The notes beneath the pieces were generated by a model, which was given only the letters and a program-made list of their open reading frames with translations, did no database searches and was not told the origin of the DNA. A DNA stretch of 17,553 nucleotides, taken from contig CADBNP010000207.1 in assembly GCA_902796095.1 (NCBI GenBank), forward strand, positions 1 through 17,553. The letters are read 5' to 3'. Every line of letters starts with the position of its first letter. Position 1 is the stretch's first letter. The position numbers and the translations under genes are program-made. This DNA comes from an uncultured Aeromonadales bacterium. Lineage in GTDB: Bacteria > Pseudomonadota > Gammaproteobacteria > Enterobacterales > Succinivibrionaceae. Below, one piece after another: positions 7,679-14,550 of the stretch.

Positions 7679-8443
7679 CTAATACCACAGTGAGGTAAGA
7701 GAAAGTGCCAGCACAACACCGATACAGACTGACAATATAAGCATTACCGTTGTAACGAGTCTGTATATTCCCATCACCGGATAGCCCTTAAACAAATCCA
7801 GTATGCCGTTAATAAACGGAAAGCCGGGCACAAAAGGAAGAAGAGAAACAACCATGGCAACGGCAAGATCTGTACTTCCAAGCCCACAGACAAAGGTACC
7901 GAGAACAAAAGAAACCAGGGTACCGGTAAATCCGCAGGAAATGAAAACAAAGAGGTGAAACAAACCGAGTCTGTTAAGATACAACTTCAGTGCAATTGTC
8001 ACGCATCCGGCTAAAACGGCGGTAACAGCGGCATGAGCATTTCCTCCGTTCAAAAAACAGAAGCTTCCGCAGGCTATACCGATAACAGGTATCACAAGAA
8101 AATTGCTGTATTTCCAGGAACTGAAATTTTTGAGAATATGATGCAGATGGCTGGGACTGATTTTTTTCTCCTCCAGTTTTCTGCACAACCTGGAGCAGTA
8201 AATCAGACTGCCGAGATTCAGACCGATACCGCGGGTACGGTAAAATGACGAATACTCCTCATCACCGCGCGTGAGCTTGATGATGATCATGTTGGGACTT
8301 ACTATCACCACAGCAGTGCAGCCGCAGGCCTTCGCAACTCTCTCCGATGTCTGTACTATAAGCCTGGTTTCGGCACCGCAGGAGGAGAGGATAAGAGCCA
8401 GTTCCGCAATGAAACCGGTCAGTTCCTTTAAATCCATCTTCAA
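7679..8443 (-). CDS. yjjP: YjjP-like subunit of a split ThrE-family exporter
   Basis: This 254-residue protein has a soluble N-terminal region (about 1-105) followed by about five membrane helices. FVPGFPFINGILDLFKGY at 204-221 matches the LVPGFPLINAVADMFKGH signature of E. coli YjjP, which is 256 residues long. The N-terminal part with GAETRLI and the VSPNMIIIKL segment also fits the ThrE domain. With the downstream yjjB it would form a two-subunit inner-membrane exporter, known in E. coli for an effect on succinate export. The open start is TTG at 8443. The ATG at 8437, two codons in, is an equally plausible start, and neither has a strong Shine-Dalgarno site. It lies 146 bases downstream of the zinc-ribbon/pilin-like gene with a weak terminator-like hairpin between them, so it may have its own promoter. 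Confidence 0.85.
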   Translation of the reverse strand: MKMDLKELTGFIAELALILSSCGAETRLIVQTSERVAKACGCTAVVIVSPNMIIIKLTRGDEEYSSFYRTRGIGLNLGSLIYCSRLCRKLEEKKISPSHLHHILKNFSSWKYSNFLVIPVIGIACGSFCFLNGGNAHAAVTAVLAGCVTIALKLYLNRLGLFHLFVFISCGFTGTLVSFVLGTFVCGLGSTDLAVAMVVSLLPFVPGFPFINGILDLFKGYPVMGIYRLVTTVMLILSVCIGVVLALSLTSLWY

Positions 8444-8483
8444 ATTGTTACTCTACAAAAAAAGCAGCAAAGCCGGATATTGC

Positions 8484-8509
8484 AAAAAAGCAGATGATTA
8501 AACATCATC
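8484..8509 (-). terminator. Weak rho-independent terminator-like hairpin after the zinc-ribbon/pilin-like gene
   Basis: On the minus strand GATGAT, a five-base loop and ATCATC (8509-8493) are followed three bases later by six T (8489-8484). The stem is short and AT-rich, so termination would be weak. It lies about 80 bases past the stop of the 8590-9693 gene and about 40 bases before yjjP, which is the right place for separating the two units. Confidence 0.35.
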
Positions 8510-8589
8510 ACGGCAAACCATCCCTGCCCAGCATACCAGAAACCAGTCACGTGCAGGAACAGCTTGCCGAGCTTCAGTCTCAGTCCGGA

Positions 8590-9693
8590 TCAGCAGAGAT
8601 CAGCGGAAATACAGGTGGACTGAGGACTTATTTGCCAGTCAAGCCCGCCGCTACCTCTGACAACCGGCGTAAGAATCAGTGTCGCGCCGCGCAGTCCGTG
8701 TTCTCTGACTGCAGTCGCACGTATTGTTCCGCGATCGACTTCTATCGTATCAACAAATTTTGTTGCATGAGCCCGAGGGTTCTGGGAAAGATCCCAGCCG
8801 CGTTCACCACGATTCGGATCTGCCCTGTTGCCGGTGCTGCATCTGTCCAGATTATCTGTATCAAAATAGCAAAGTTCCACCTGCTGCTTCAAAGGCGCAG
8901 TAGCCGTAGAAACTTCAGTGAATTTGGCCCGGGCAGTGTACTTTGCATATGCCGGAAGAGCTATGGCGGCCAATATGCCAATCACAGCAATGCCGACAAA
9001 AGCACCCACAATGATAACCACGGCAACAACCGCTGCACCGCCCGGCTTGCCCGGAACCTGAATGCCGGCAGATATCTGCTGCAGTGCACTCTTTACCGTA
9101 TACAGACGGCAGAAGCAGTAGACCTGAAAGAAAATTGCAACTATCGCCATAACTATGTATACCAGAAGAACGACAAGCGAAACTGTCTGAAATGACTCAA
9201 GTTGTCTACCACCCATCATACCGGCGGCAACTCCTCCTACAAAGGAGATAATCTGAAAACAGAGAAGATAGATACATTTGCCTTTAATTCCGGATACCAT
9301 GCTGGCATACAGCGGATAATTGCATCTTTCAAACATGGATCTGACCTTGTCAGTCAGGGACAATGACATTATAAGAATAACAAGGAGCAGTATTCCGCCT
9401 ACAATATTAATCAAAGGAATAAACATGAAAACAAGGCATACAATCTGCATTACGGACATACGCCCGAGTTCACTGTTTATCTTTGCAAACTCAGACTGCG
9501 CAGGCATATTGAAATTTTTCTGCCACCCTGCATTATAGCCACGGTTCTGCTCATACGCGGAATTTTCCGCTGTCATTCCGGGATTGGCAGACTGCTGAAG
9601 AACAGAATGGGGAACATCAATCCTGTTTCCGCAGTGAGAGCAGAAATTAATGCCTGAATCAGGCAAATCAGCATTGCAAAACGGACATTTCAT
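8590..9693 (-). CDS. Zinc-ribbon, polytopic membrane protein with type IV pilin-like C-terminal half
   Basis: This 367-residue protein has an unusual domain order. Residues 3-21 form a zinc ribbon (CPFC then CSHC). Residues 22-79 are a Gln/Asn-rich linker. Hydrophobic segments follow near 80-112, 140-160 and 169-195. A last hydrophobic helix at about 219-248 reads IGILAAIALPAYAKYTARAKF (split here for clarity: IGILAAIALP then AYAKYTARAKF), the N-terminal helix signature of type IVa pilins. Residues 263-367 look like a pilin globular domain, with Cys275/Cys285 and Cys361/Cys367 and a TCISADLC ending. The prepilin peptidase site is absent: no Gly before a Phe-Thr-Leu-Ile-Glu segment, and the position of Glu5 is Gly. 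The protein is therefore probably a permanently membrane-anchored pilin-like sensor or scaffold rather than a pilus subunit. No pilus assembly genes are nearby. ATG at 9693 has GAGAA upstream. Function unknown. Confidence 0.78.
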   Translation of the reverse strand: MKCPFCNADLPDSGINFCSHCGNRIDVPHSVLQQSANPGMTAENSAYEQNRGYNAGWQKNFNMPAQSEFAKINSELGRMSVMQIVCLVFMFIPLINIVGGILLLVILIMSLSLTDKVRSMFERCNYPLYASMVSGIKGKCIYLLCFQIISFVGGVAAGMMGGRQLESFQTVSLVVLLVYIVMAIVAIFFQVYCFCRLYTVKSALQQISAGIQVPGKPGGAAVVAVVIIVGAFVGIAVIGILAAIALPAYAKYTARAKFTEVSTATAPLKQQVELCYFDTDNLDRCSTGNRADPNRGERGWDLSQNPRAHATKFVDTIEVDRGTIRATAVREHGLRGATLILTPVVRGSGGLDWQISPQSTCISADLC

Positions 9694-9919
9694 ATAAAAA
9701 TTCTCGCAAAATCAAAAAATAGAAATAATGATTTTATCTGTTCAATCATCCAAAATAAGATAAAAATCATTCAACAGAAATGAGCACAATTATATGATGT
9801 TTTGAATAATTTTGGCATGTCACAAATCAAAATTCATGCTGATGTGTCATTCTTTGAACTATTGTATAAAGGACGAACTATCCTGATTATTCATTAAACG
9901 TTTTTTCTTTGCGAGTTGT
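9694..9919. other. AT-rich intergenic region with possible minus-strand -10 element
   Basis: This gap of 226 bases separates the zinc-ribbon/pilin-like gene from the decayed nuclease gene and is clearly richer in A+T than its flanks. On the minus strand a perfect TATAAT (complement of 9789-9794) lies about 95 bases before the ATG at 9693, but no good -35 is correctly spaced from it. No open frame or RNA gene is evident. Confidence 0.3.
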
Positions 9920-10805
9920 TTAATCCAGCTTTTCGATCAGGCACTGATGATCCTTGGTTCCTGTACTGTAGTTTATCCCCACAATTATGACACTCCGATA
10001 CTGTCCGGCATAGCGTTTGAAATATTCCTGCATTTTAATCTGTTCAATTGCCTCTTCCGCAGAACCGTCATATTTGAATTCAATCAGGATAAGCGGCGCT
10101 GTTCCTTTAATTGCAGGTTCATATACAAGCTGCCCTGCCCTTTCCTGCCTGTTCCTCCCGGTGAGAGACGTATTTTCCAAGGGTTGACCACAAAAGTCCG
10201 GTCATCACACAGTATGTAAGCGATTCTTCATCGTTATAATCAAGGAGAGCAACAGCCGGCGAATTATGAACATCCTGGATCAGAGTGGCGGTTGCTGTTC
10301 CGTCAAGTTCCAGTATGGCTTTGAACAGGTTTTCCGAACGTCGGATGGTTTCCATTCGTTCATACCATTCCTGCTTTCTGATGATAGCCATCAATGCCAG
10401 TCTGATTTCCTTATTCGGTACATATGCCTGTTTCAGATCTTCGTCACCGGGGATATCAGAACAGCCAAGATATCCAAGACAAACAAGAAGGCTGAACACG
10501 TCATCCTTTCCTTCTATATTGACCATATCATTCTGAAAATTACCGCAGTCGAACGGTACTCTGGCACCTTCGATTAAATCGATTATGTCTTTTTTTATGC
10601 CGTCAAAATCCGTATTAATCAGGCGTACAACTTCTTCATTTGACGAGGTTTTGCTCCAGTAGCTTTTACATTTACCGTCACCAACAGCTGAAACCACTGA
10701 ATTCGGATTGTAAATATCAATCCCGTTAAGTTGGTATCCTTCATGCCATTCTTTCAGCTCACGATGCGACAACGTGCATAAAGGACCAATTTCAGAAGAG
10801 TATCA
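9920..10805 (-). pseudogene. Decayed C-terminal remnant of an AAA-ATPase-like/PD-(D/E)XK nuclease gene
   Basis: Two frames on the minus strand form the 3' part of one gene. The first (to 10119) begins near EIGPLCTLSHRELKEW HEGYQL and includes YNPNSVVSAV, VPNKEI and YNDEESL, matching the middle of AAA-ATPase_like (PF09820) plus PDDEXK_9 (PF08011) proteins. It ends GKGRAACI and stop. The second frame continues with LVYEPAIKG, LILIEFKYDGSAEEAIEQIK and VGINY, the family's C-terminus. Intact relatives read GRADLVYEP at the join, so about two bases are missing near 10130, exactly where the catalytic Asp should be; the E-x-K pair of IEFK survives. A TGA at 10803-10805 limits the frame upstream, and the roughly 250-300 residue ATPase half is absent. 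The gene is therefore both truncated and frameshifted, and is very unlikely to be functional. Confidence 0.82.
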
Positions 10806-10830
10806 CCTAGTTTTCTCCAGTCAAAAACAT

Positions 10831-10848
10831 TTTCAGAAATTCCTGAAA
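10831..10848. promoter_or_regulatory. Near-perfect palindrome upstream of the BepA-like gene (candidate operator)
   Basis: TTTCAGAAATTCCTGAAA matches its own reverse complement at 16 of 18 positions, with arms TTTCAG and CTGAAA. It overlaps the proposed -35 region of the downstream gene, the usual place for a repressor or activator site. It has no following T-run, so it is not a terminator. The regulator is unknown. Confidence 0.4.
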
Positions 10849-10861
10849 CAAAGGCTATAAT
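10832..10861 (+). promoter_or_regulatory. Putative sigma70-type promoter for the BepA-like protease
   Basis: A perfect -10 TATAAT lies at 10856-10861 and a -35-like TTCAGA (four of six) at 10832-10837, with an 18-base spacer. Transcription would start near 10868, giving a short leader before the AAGG ribosome-binding site at 10892-10895 and the ATG at 10901. The -10 is strong and the -35 weak. Confidence 0.5.
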
Positions 10862-10900
10862 AAGGCATCCGCAAGATCTGCTTTTCCAGTTAAGGTTACC

Positions 10901-12433
10901 ATGAAGTTCGTACACACCCTGACCGCACTTATGCTCTATGTCACTTCATATCCATGTACGGCTGATGTAGGCGGTATCGACGTGGATGCGACCCTGCGCA
11001 AAATGCATCAGTCAGATCTTCGCTATTCCGAATACCAGATGCAGCACAGTGAGGCCGACAACAGACTTCCGCAAATCGGTATTCCGGGATCCTCCGTAAT
11101 TACAGTCCAGGAGGAGAAGGTTTTCGGAAAATACTATTTCAGAAAAGCCAGGGAAAATCTCAAAGTAATATCGGATCCTGTTCTTGACGACTATATAAAA
11201 GCTCTAGGTTCCAGACTGATCGCACATGCAAACAACGTATATTTTCCCTTTAATTTTTTTCTTACGGAAGACAGTACCATCAACGCATCAGCCTTTCTTG
11301 GTGGCAATGTGAGGATACATACAGGACTTGTCAGTTTTACGGAAAATGAAAGTCAGCTGGCTGCAGTCATTGCCCACGAAATTACCCATGTGACACAAAG
11401 ACACGTGGCAAGATTTATTGAGGATGCCGCGGCAAGGCAGAATATGACAATAGGTGCAGTTATAGGCGGGATCATTCTGACGATAATCAATCCTGCCGTC
11501 GGCATGGCTGCACTCCAGACTACCCTCGGTCTTAATATGCAGGCACAGATAAACTACACCAGACATGACGAGTTCGAGGCTGATCATATCGGAATAGATC
11601 TTATGTACCGTGCCGGATTTGATCCCGCACAGATGGCCGTGCTTTTCGGAAGAATGACATCACTTTCATACCGTAATATCCCCCAGGGACTGCTGACGCA
11701 TCCGATTCCGGAGGTGAGAGTAGCTGAAGCAAGAAGCAGAGCTGAAAAACTGCCGGCAAGAACTGTCCGGGAGGATCCTGACTACTGCTTTGCCAAGGCA
11801 AGGATCAAAGCCAGATTTTCAGACATGACTGGCGACAGAGTTATCGACTTTTTTAAAAAATCTCTGAACGACAAAAAGAATTCCTGCTCCAGAGACTCTC
11901 TGCTCTACGGTCTTGCCCTCGGCTATCTTGCTGACAGGAATGCATCAAAATCAAAAGAGGTTCTGGATCAGATTTCGCAGTCGCACAAATCCAGTCATTT
12001 CATTCTGGATACCAGAACAGATCTTTACATCATGAACAATAAGCCGAAGGAGGCAGTAGTCATGCTGGCCCCTAAATACGAGCTGATGCCAAATAATCAG
12101 ACTGTTGTGCTAAACTACGCCGTGGCTCTCAATGCGGCTAACCAGACGGACGCAGCCATAAAGATCCTGAAAAAATTTATTTTGAAAAATCCGGAAAATG
12201 TCATCGCCTACGAAATGCTGGCAAGAAACTACAGAAAGCAGAACAGAATGTACGAGTACCACGTAACTATGGCTGAATTTCACTCCAGATGCGGAAATTT
12301 CGACCGTTCAAACGCAAGTATAATGCAGGCCTCAAGACTTGCCAGAACAAAACTGGAAAAAGCAAAACTTGACGCCATGGTAGTACGGAACGAGCAGACT
12401 AAAATCAGCGATAAGCAGTTCGAAAACAGATAG
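10901..12433 (+). CDS. bepA: BepA-like periplasmic M48 metalloprotease with C-terminal TPR region
   Basis: This 510-residue secreted protease has an N-terminal signal peptide (residues 1 to about 21). An M48 domain follows with HEITH at 159-163, the third zinc ligand Glu224 in the ExxxD motif (DEFEAD), and His267 in LTHPIPE, equivalent to the regulatory histidine of E. coli BepA. The loop and helix between the active-site motifs (INPAVGMAAL) resemble BepA, whose length is 487 residues. The C-terminal part (about 315-500) is helical TPR-like, with repeats around LNYAVALNAANQTDAAIKIL and ENVIAYEMLARNYRKQ. BepA assists LptD and BAM-dependent outer-membrane assembly and degrades stalled proteins. 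The start has AAGG five bases upstream and a promoter nearby. The gene converges on the DUF2066 gene. Relation to the related protease LoiP or YcaL is less likely because of the TPR tail. Confidence 0.88.
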   Translation: MKFVHTLTALMLYVTSYPCTADVGGIDVDATLRKMHQSDLRYSEYQMQHSEADNRLPQIGIPGSSVITVQEEKVFGKYYFRKARENLKVISDPVLDDYIKALGSRLIAHANNVYFPFNFFLTEDSTINASAFLGGNVRIHTGLVSFTENESQLAAVIAHEITHVTQRHVARFIEDAAARQNMTIGAVIGGIILTIINPAVGMAALQTTLGLNMQAQINYTRHDEFEADHIGIDLMYRAGFDPAQMAVLFGRMTSLSYRNIPQGLLTHPIPEVRVAEARSRAEKLPARTVREDPDYCFAKARIKARFSDMTGDRVIDFFKKSLNDKKNSCSRDSLLYGLALGYLADRNASKSKEVLDQISQSHKSSHFILDTRTDLYIMNNKPKEAVVMLAPKYELMPNNQTVVLNYAVALNAANQTDAAIKILKKFILKNPENVIAYEMLARNYRKQNRMYEYHVTMAEFHSRCGNFDRSNASIMQASRLARTKLEKAKLDAMVVRNEQTKISDKQFENR

Positions 12434-12445
12434 CACAATCTCGAC

Positions 12446-12485
12446 AAAAAAAGAAGGCGAACCGCATATACACGATCCGCCCTTC
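12446..12485 (-). terminator. Rho-independent terminator of the DUF2066 gene
   Basis: Read on the minus strand, GAAGG-G-CG and CGCCTTC pair with a one-base bulge (12485-12453) around an 18-base loop and are followed directly by seven T (12452-12446). The site lies about 40 bases beyond the minus-strand stop at 12524. On the plus strand the hairpin has no following T-run, so it should not terminate the BepA-like gene efficiently. Confidence 0.65.
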
Positions 12486-12523
12486 CGCAAAAGATTCATT
12501 CCTGGACCTACTGAAGAAGTCCT

Positions 12524-13882
12524 TTACAGTTTCTCATTCGAAGTATCAATAATGGAATCAGGATCCGTTATAGGAATAGCCTGCATCTTTTCCTGCTGAG
12601 GCTTTAACTCCGGCTGAGGCTGAATCTCCTTTTTGTCCTCTGCTGAAGGCTGCTCCTGGGCAACTGCATCATTTTTATCCCCTGTATTCCCTGCATTTTC
12701 CTTCTTTTCAGAATTGCTGCTGACACCTTCGGAAGCTGAAATGCTTACGGCCTGCGCCTGCGCCTCTGCCCTGGCCTTTGCTGCCTCCTCGGCCTCGGTT
12801 ACAAACACATAGTCATAAACATAGTTATAAGGCTGTGACTCATCAAGCTGCTTGATTCCAGGTATGCGCTTGATTCCTGAAGAAAGTTCCCTGTAATCTC
12901 CGTTATAAAGAATCTCATAAACATTCTGATCAGCCTGGGACTGATAAAGACTGAGTTTGGTTATTCCGGATACCTTCCTGAGACTGCGCTCAACCTTGAG
13001 CATTTCACTGTAGGACATTCGTCCCGCTATGACTACATAAACCTTGTTCTTACCGACAGCGGCACCGATCAGTCCTACGCGACTTGATGCAGGAGCCGAA
13101 GCACCCCGGATCCCGTGCACCTTCTCGGTATGACCCTTGGCAAAATGATATACCATATCATGGGACATCATCTTTCCCATATCAAAAGGCTGTCCTGATA
13201 TTGAAGACTGGTACAGCGGTACAGCCATATTGGAAATTTCGTAAAGTTCCCAGTGAAGAGAGCCTCCATCCAGTGAACCTATAACAAGATATTTGGTACC
13301 GTAGCGACCGCTGGCGGCAGCTATATCCTCATAATGATGTTTTGAAAAAGTATCCGGAGTAACAGCTGATATATCATCTGAATCCATCATCGGAAGAAAA
13401 ACAGACTGACCGTAAAATGAAGATCTTGCCTTTAGCGAGGTTATAAAACCATTGCTGTCACCATCAGCAAGAACATGCTGCGTTCCGTCCTGATCCTGCC
13501 ACAGGATCCACAGAAGAACATCCGGCGGAGTGCCGAGATAAACACCTATCTGACGATCCTGAAAGAACTTGAGGATCTTGGTTTTATCAAACTGAACAGC
13601 AATTCCTCCGTCAGTTGAATCAACAGACTCTACGTACTGCTCCAGAGAATCCTTATCCAGAGAAATGGTTCCGGCAAACTGCCCGGCTGTCAGTCTTTCC
13701 GTAAGTTCACCAAAAGCCATATCAATCACTGATGCACGATCATAGGAATCAATTTTTCCAGGAACCGTGACCAGAAATTCTGACTGACTCATTTCTCTGG
13801 AAAGACCGCCTTCAGCAGCACCTGCCGCCAGTGAAAAAAAGATCAGAGATGACAAAGCGATCTTTTTCAAAAAAATTTTCAT
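12524..13882 (-). CDS. DUF2066 domain-containing exported protein
   Basis: This 452-residue protein has a signal peptide (MKIFLKK, a hydrophobic core, then AAGAAEGG at about 18-26). The body has features of DUF2066 (PF09839) from about residue 34 to 235: FLVTVP, GELTERLTAGQF, VQFDKTKILKFF, DVLLWILWQDQDG, FLPMMDSDD and ASGRYGTKYLVIGSL. DUF2066 proteins are conserved in gammaproteobacteria but have no known activity. The last roughly 90 residues are an Ala/Glu/Gln/Lys/Pro-rich low-complexity tail that looks disordered and is longer than I expect for the family. The frame is open to 13996, but the ATG at 13882 is chosen because it begins the signal peptide and has AGGAAGG just upstream. The gene has its own promoter, candidate operator and terminator, so it is probably monocistronic. 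Confidence 0.78.
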   Translation of the reverse strand: MKIFLKKIALSSLIFFSLAAGAAEGGLSREMSQSEFLVTVPGKIDSYDRASVIDMAFGELTERLTAGQFAGTISLDKDSLEQYVESVDSTDGGIAVQFDKTKILKFFQDRQIGVYLGTPPDVLLWILWQDQDGTQHVLADGDSNGFITSLKARSSFYGQSVFLPMMDSDDISAVTPDTFSKHHYEDIAAASGRYGTKYLVIGSLDGGSLHWELYEISNMAVPLYQSSISGQPFDMGKMMSHDMVYHFAKGHTEKVHGIRGASAPASSRVGLIGAAVGKNKVYVVIAGRMSYSEMLKVERSLRKVSGITKLSLYQSQADQNVYEILYNGDYRELSSGIKRIPGIKQLDESQPYNYVYDYVFVTEAEEAAKARAEAQAQAVSISASEGVSSNSEKKENAGNTGDKNDAVAQEQPSAEDKKEIQPQPELKPQQEKMQAIPITDPDSIIDTSNEKL

Positions 13883-14035
13883 ATACCTTCCTGTTGGAAA
13901 CATGCAAGAAAATTCAGTGCCAAATAAAATCCACGAAACAGGATCCCGGTATGTTCGAATCAAAACAGATAATGAGAAATCCTGAGGAAACAGCACTGAA
14001 ATAATATTAAAAAAACAATTTCATGCACACTACAT

Positions 14036-14054
14036 ATCGTGATTTTAGCACGAT
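14036..14054. promoter_or_regulatory. Perfect inverted repeat over the DUF2066 promoter -10 (candidate operator)
   Basis: ATCGTG and CACGAT form a perfect six-base inverted repeat with a seven-base spacer. The spacer contains the whole -10 element of the minus-strand promoter (14042-14047). A dimeric regulator bound here would block RNA polymerase. The regulator is not identifiable from the window. Confidence 0.5.
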
Positions 14055-14070
14055 TACCATTTTTTGTCAG
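14042..14070 (-). promoter_or_regulatory. Sigma70-type promoter of the DUF2066 gene
   Basis: On the minus strand CTGACA (complement of 14065-14070; five of six to consensus) and TAAAAT (complement of 14042-14047; five of six) are separated by exactly 17 bases. Transcription would start near 14035, leaving an untranslated leader of about 150 bases before the ATG at 13882. This is the best promoter match I see in the window. Confidence 0.65.
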
Positions 14071-14482
14071 TTCAATACCAGCCGGATTCAAAGCCGTATT
14101 AACCTGATAACCGCATGTTCAACGCCAAAAGACAGCAATGCCTGATATCATGAAATAGATTTCCATGGAATATCTGCAAAAATTCAGGTTTGGAATCAGG
14201 AGCCTATTGATACTTTTCGAAGTACTGATATTACGGGGAAACGCAGTAAAATCACTGAGATCTTCCAGTAGAAGAAAAGCACCTTTTTTATTTGAATTTC
14301 TCCGAAACTTCAAAACAGATGTCCCCAACTGAATCATTCCGGTGAAATCTGGTAACTGATTTAAAAGAAGAAAATTTACAAAAATGCAAGATTTTTCATA
14401 AATTTAACAAATTGTAACGTTTTTATTTCACAAGGCACACCATTCTTACAGGCTGCACCGGAACAGGCAATACACAAAGCTC

Positions 14483-14520
14483 AAAAAAACAACTCCGTCA
14501 TTCCAGAATAATGACGGAGT
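14483..14520 (-). terminator. Rho-independent terminator of the AAA-ATPase-like gene
   Basis: On the minus strand an 11-base perfect stem (ACTCCGTCATT with AATGACGGAGT, 14520-14492) closes a seven-base loop. It is followed by TG and a run of seven T (14489-14483). It lies 30 bases past the stop at 14551. Its tight placement shows that the short C-terminus of the upstream gene is an established end rather than a recent break. Confidence 0.82.
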
Positions 14521-14550
14521 ACAACAGGATCCTGGAAGGAAGAGAACACA

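Larger units (their letters stand above)
13883..14550. other. Intergenic region between the DUF2066 and AAA-ATPase-like genes
   Basis: This gap of about 670 bases holds the DUF2066 promoter and operator (14036-14070), a 10-base palindrome TTCCATGGAA at 14161-14170, a small TACTT-TTCG-AAGTA hairpin at 14211-14224, and the terminator of the upstream gene (14483-14520). A 72-codon minus-strand frame at 14119-14337 has no recognisable motif or good ribosome-binding site, and I do not call it. The 14340-14450 stretch is AT-rich with no clear feature. Confidence 0.5.

Noticed and set aside
7333..7698. 121-codon plus-strand frame across yjjB and the intergenic gap
   Set aside because: It is antisense to the well-matched yjjB and has no family signature.
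8494..9195. 233-codon plus-strand frame
   Set aside because: It runs antisense to the zinc-ribbon/pilin-like gene, whose domains are recognisable. The plus-strand translation has no recognisable motif and a composition unlike a real protein.
14119..14337. 72-codon minus-strand frame
   Set aside because: No domain, no good ribosome-binding site, and it lies in the promoter-containing intergenic region. It could be real, but nothing supports it.
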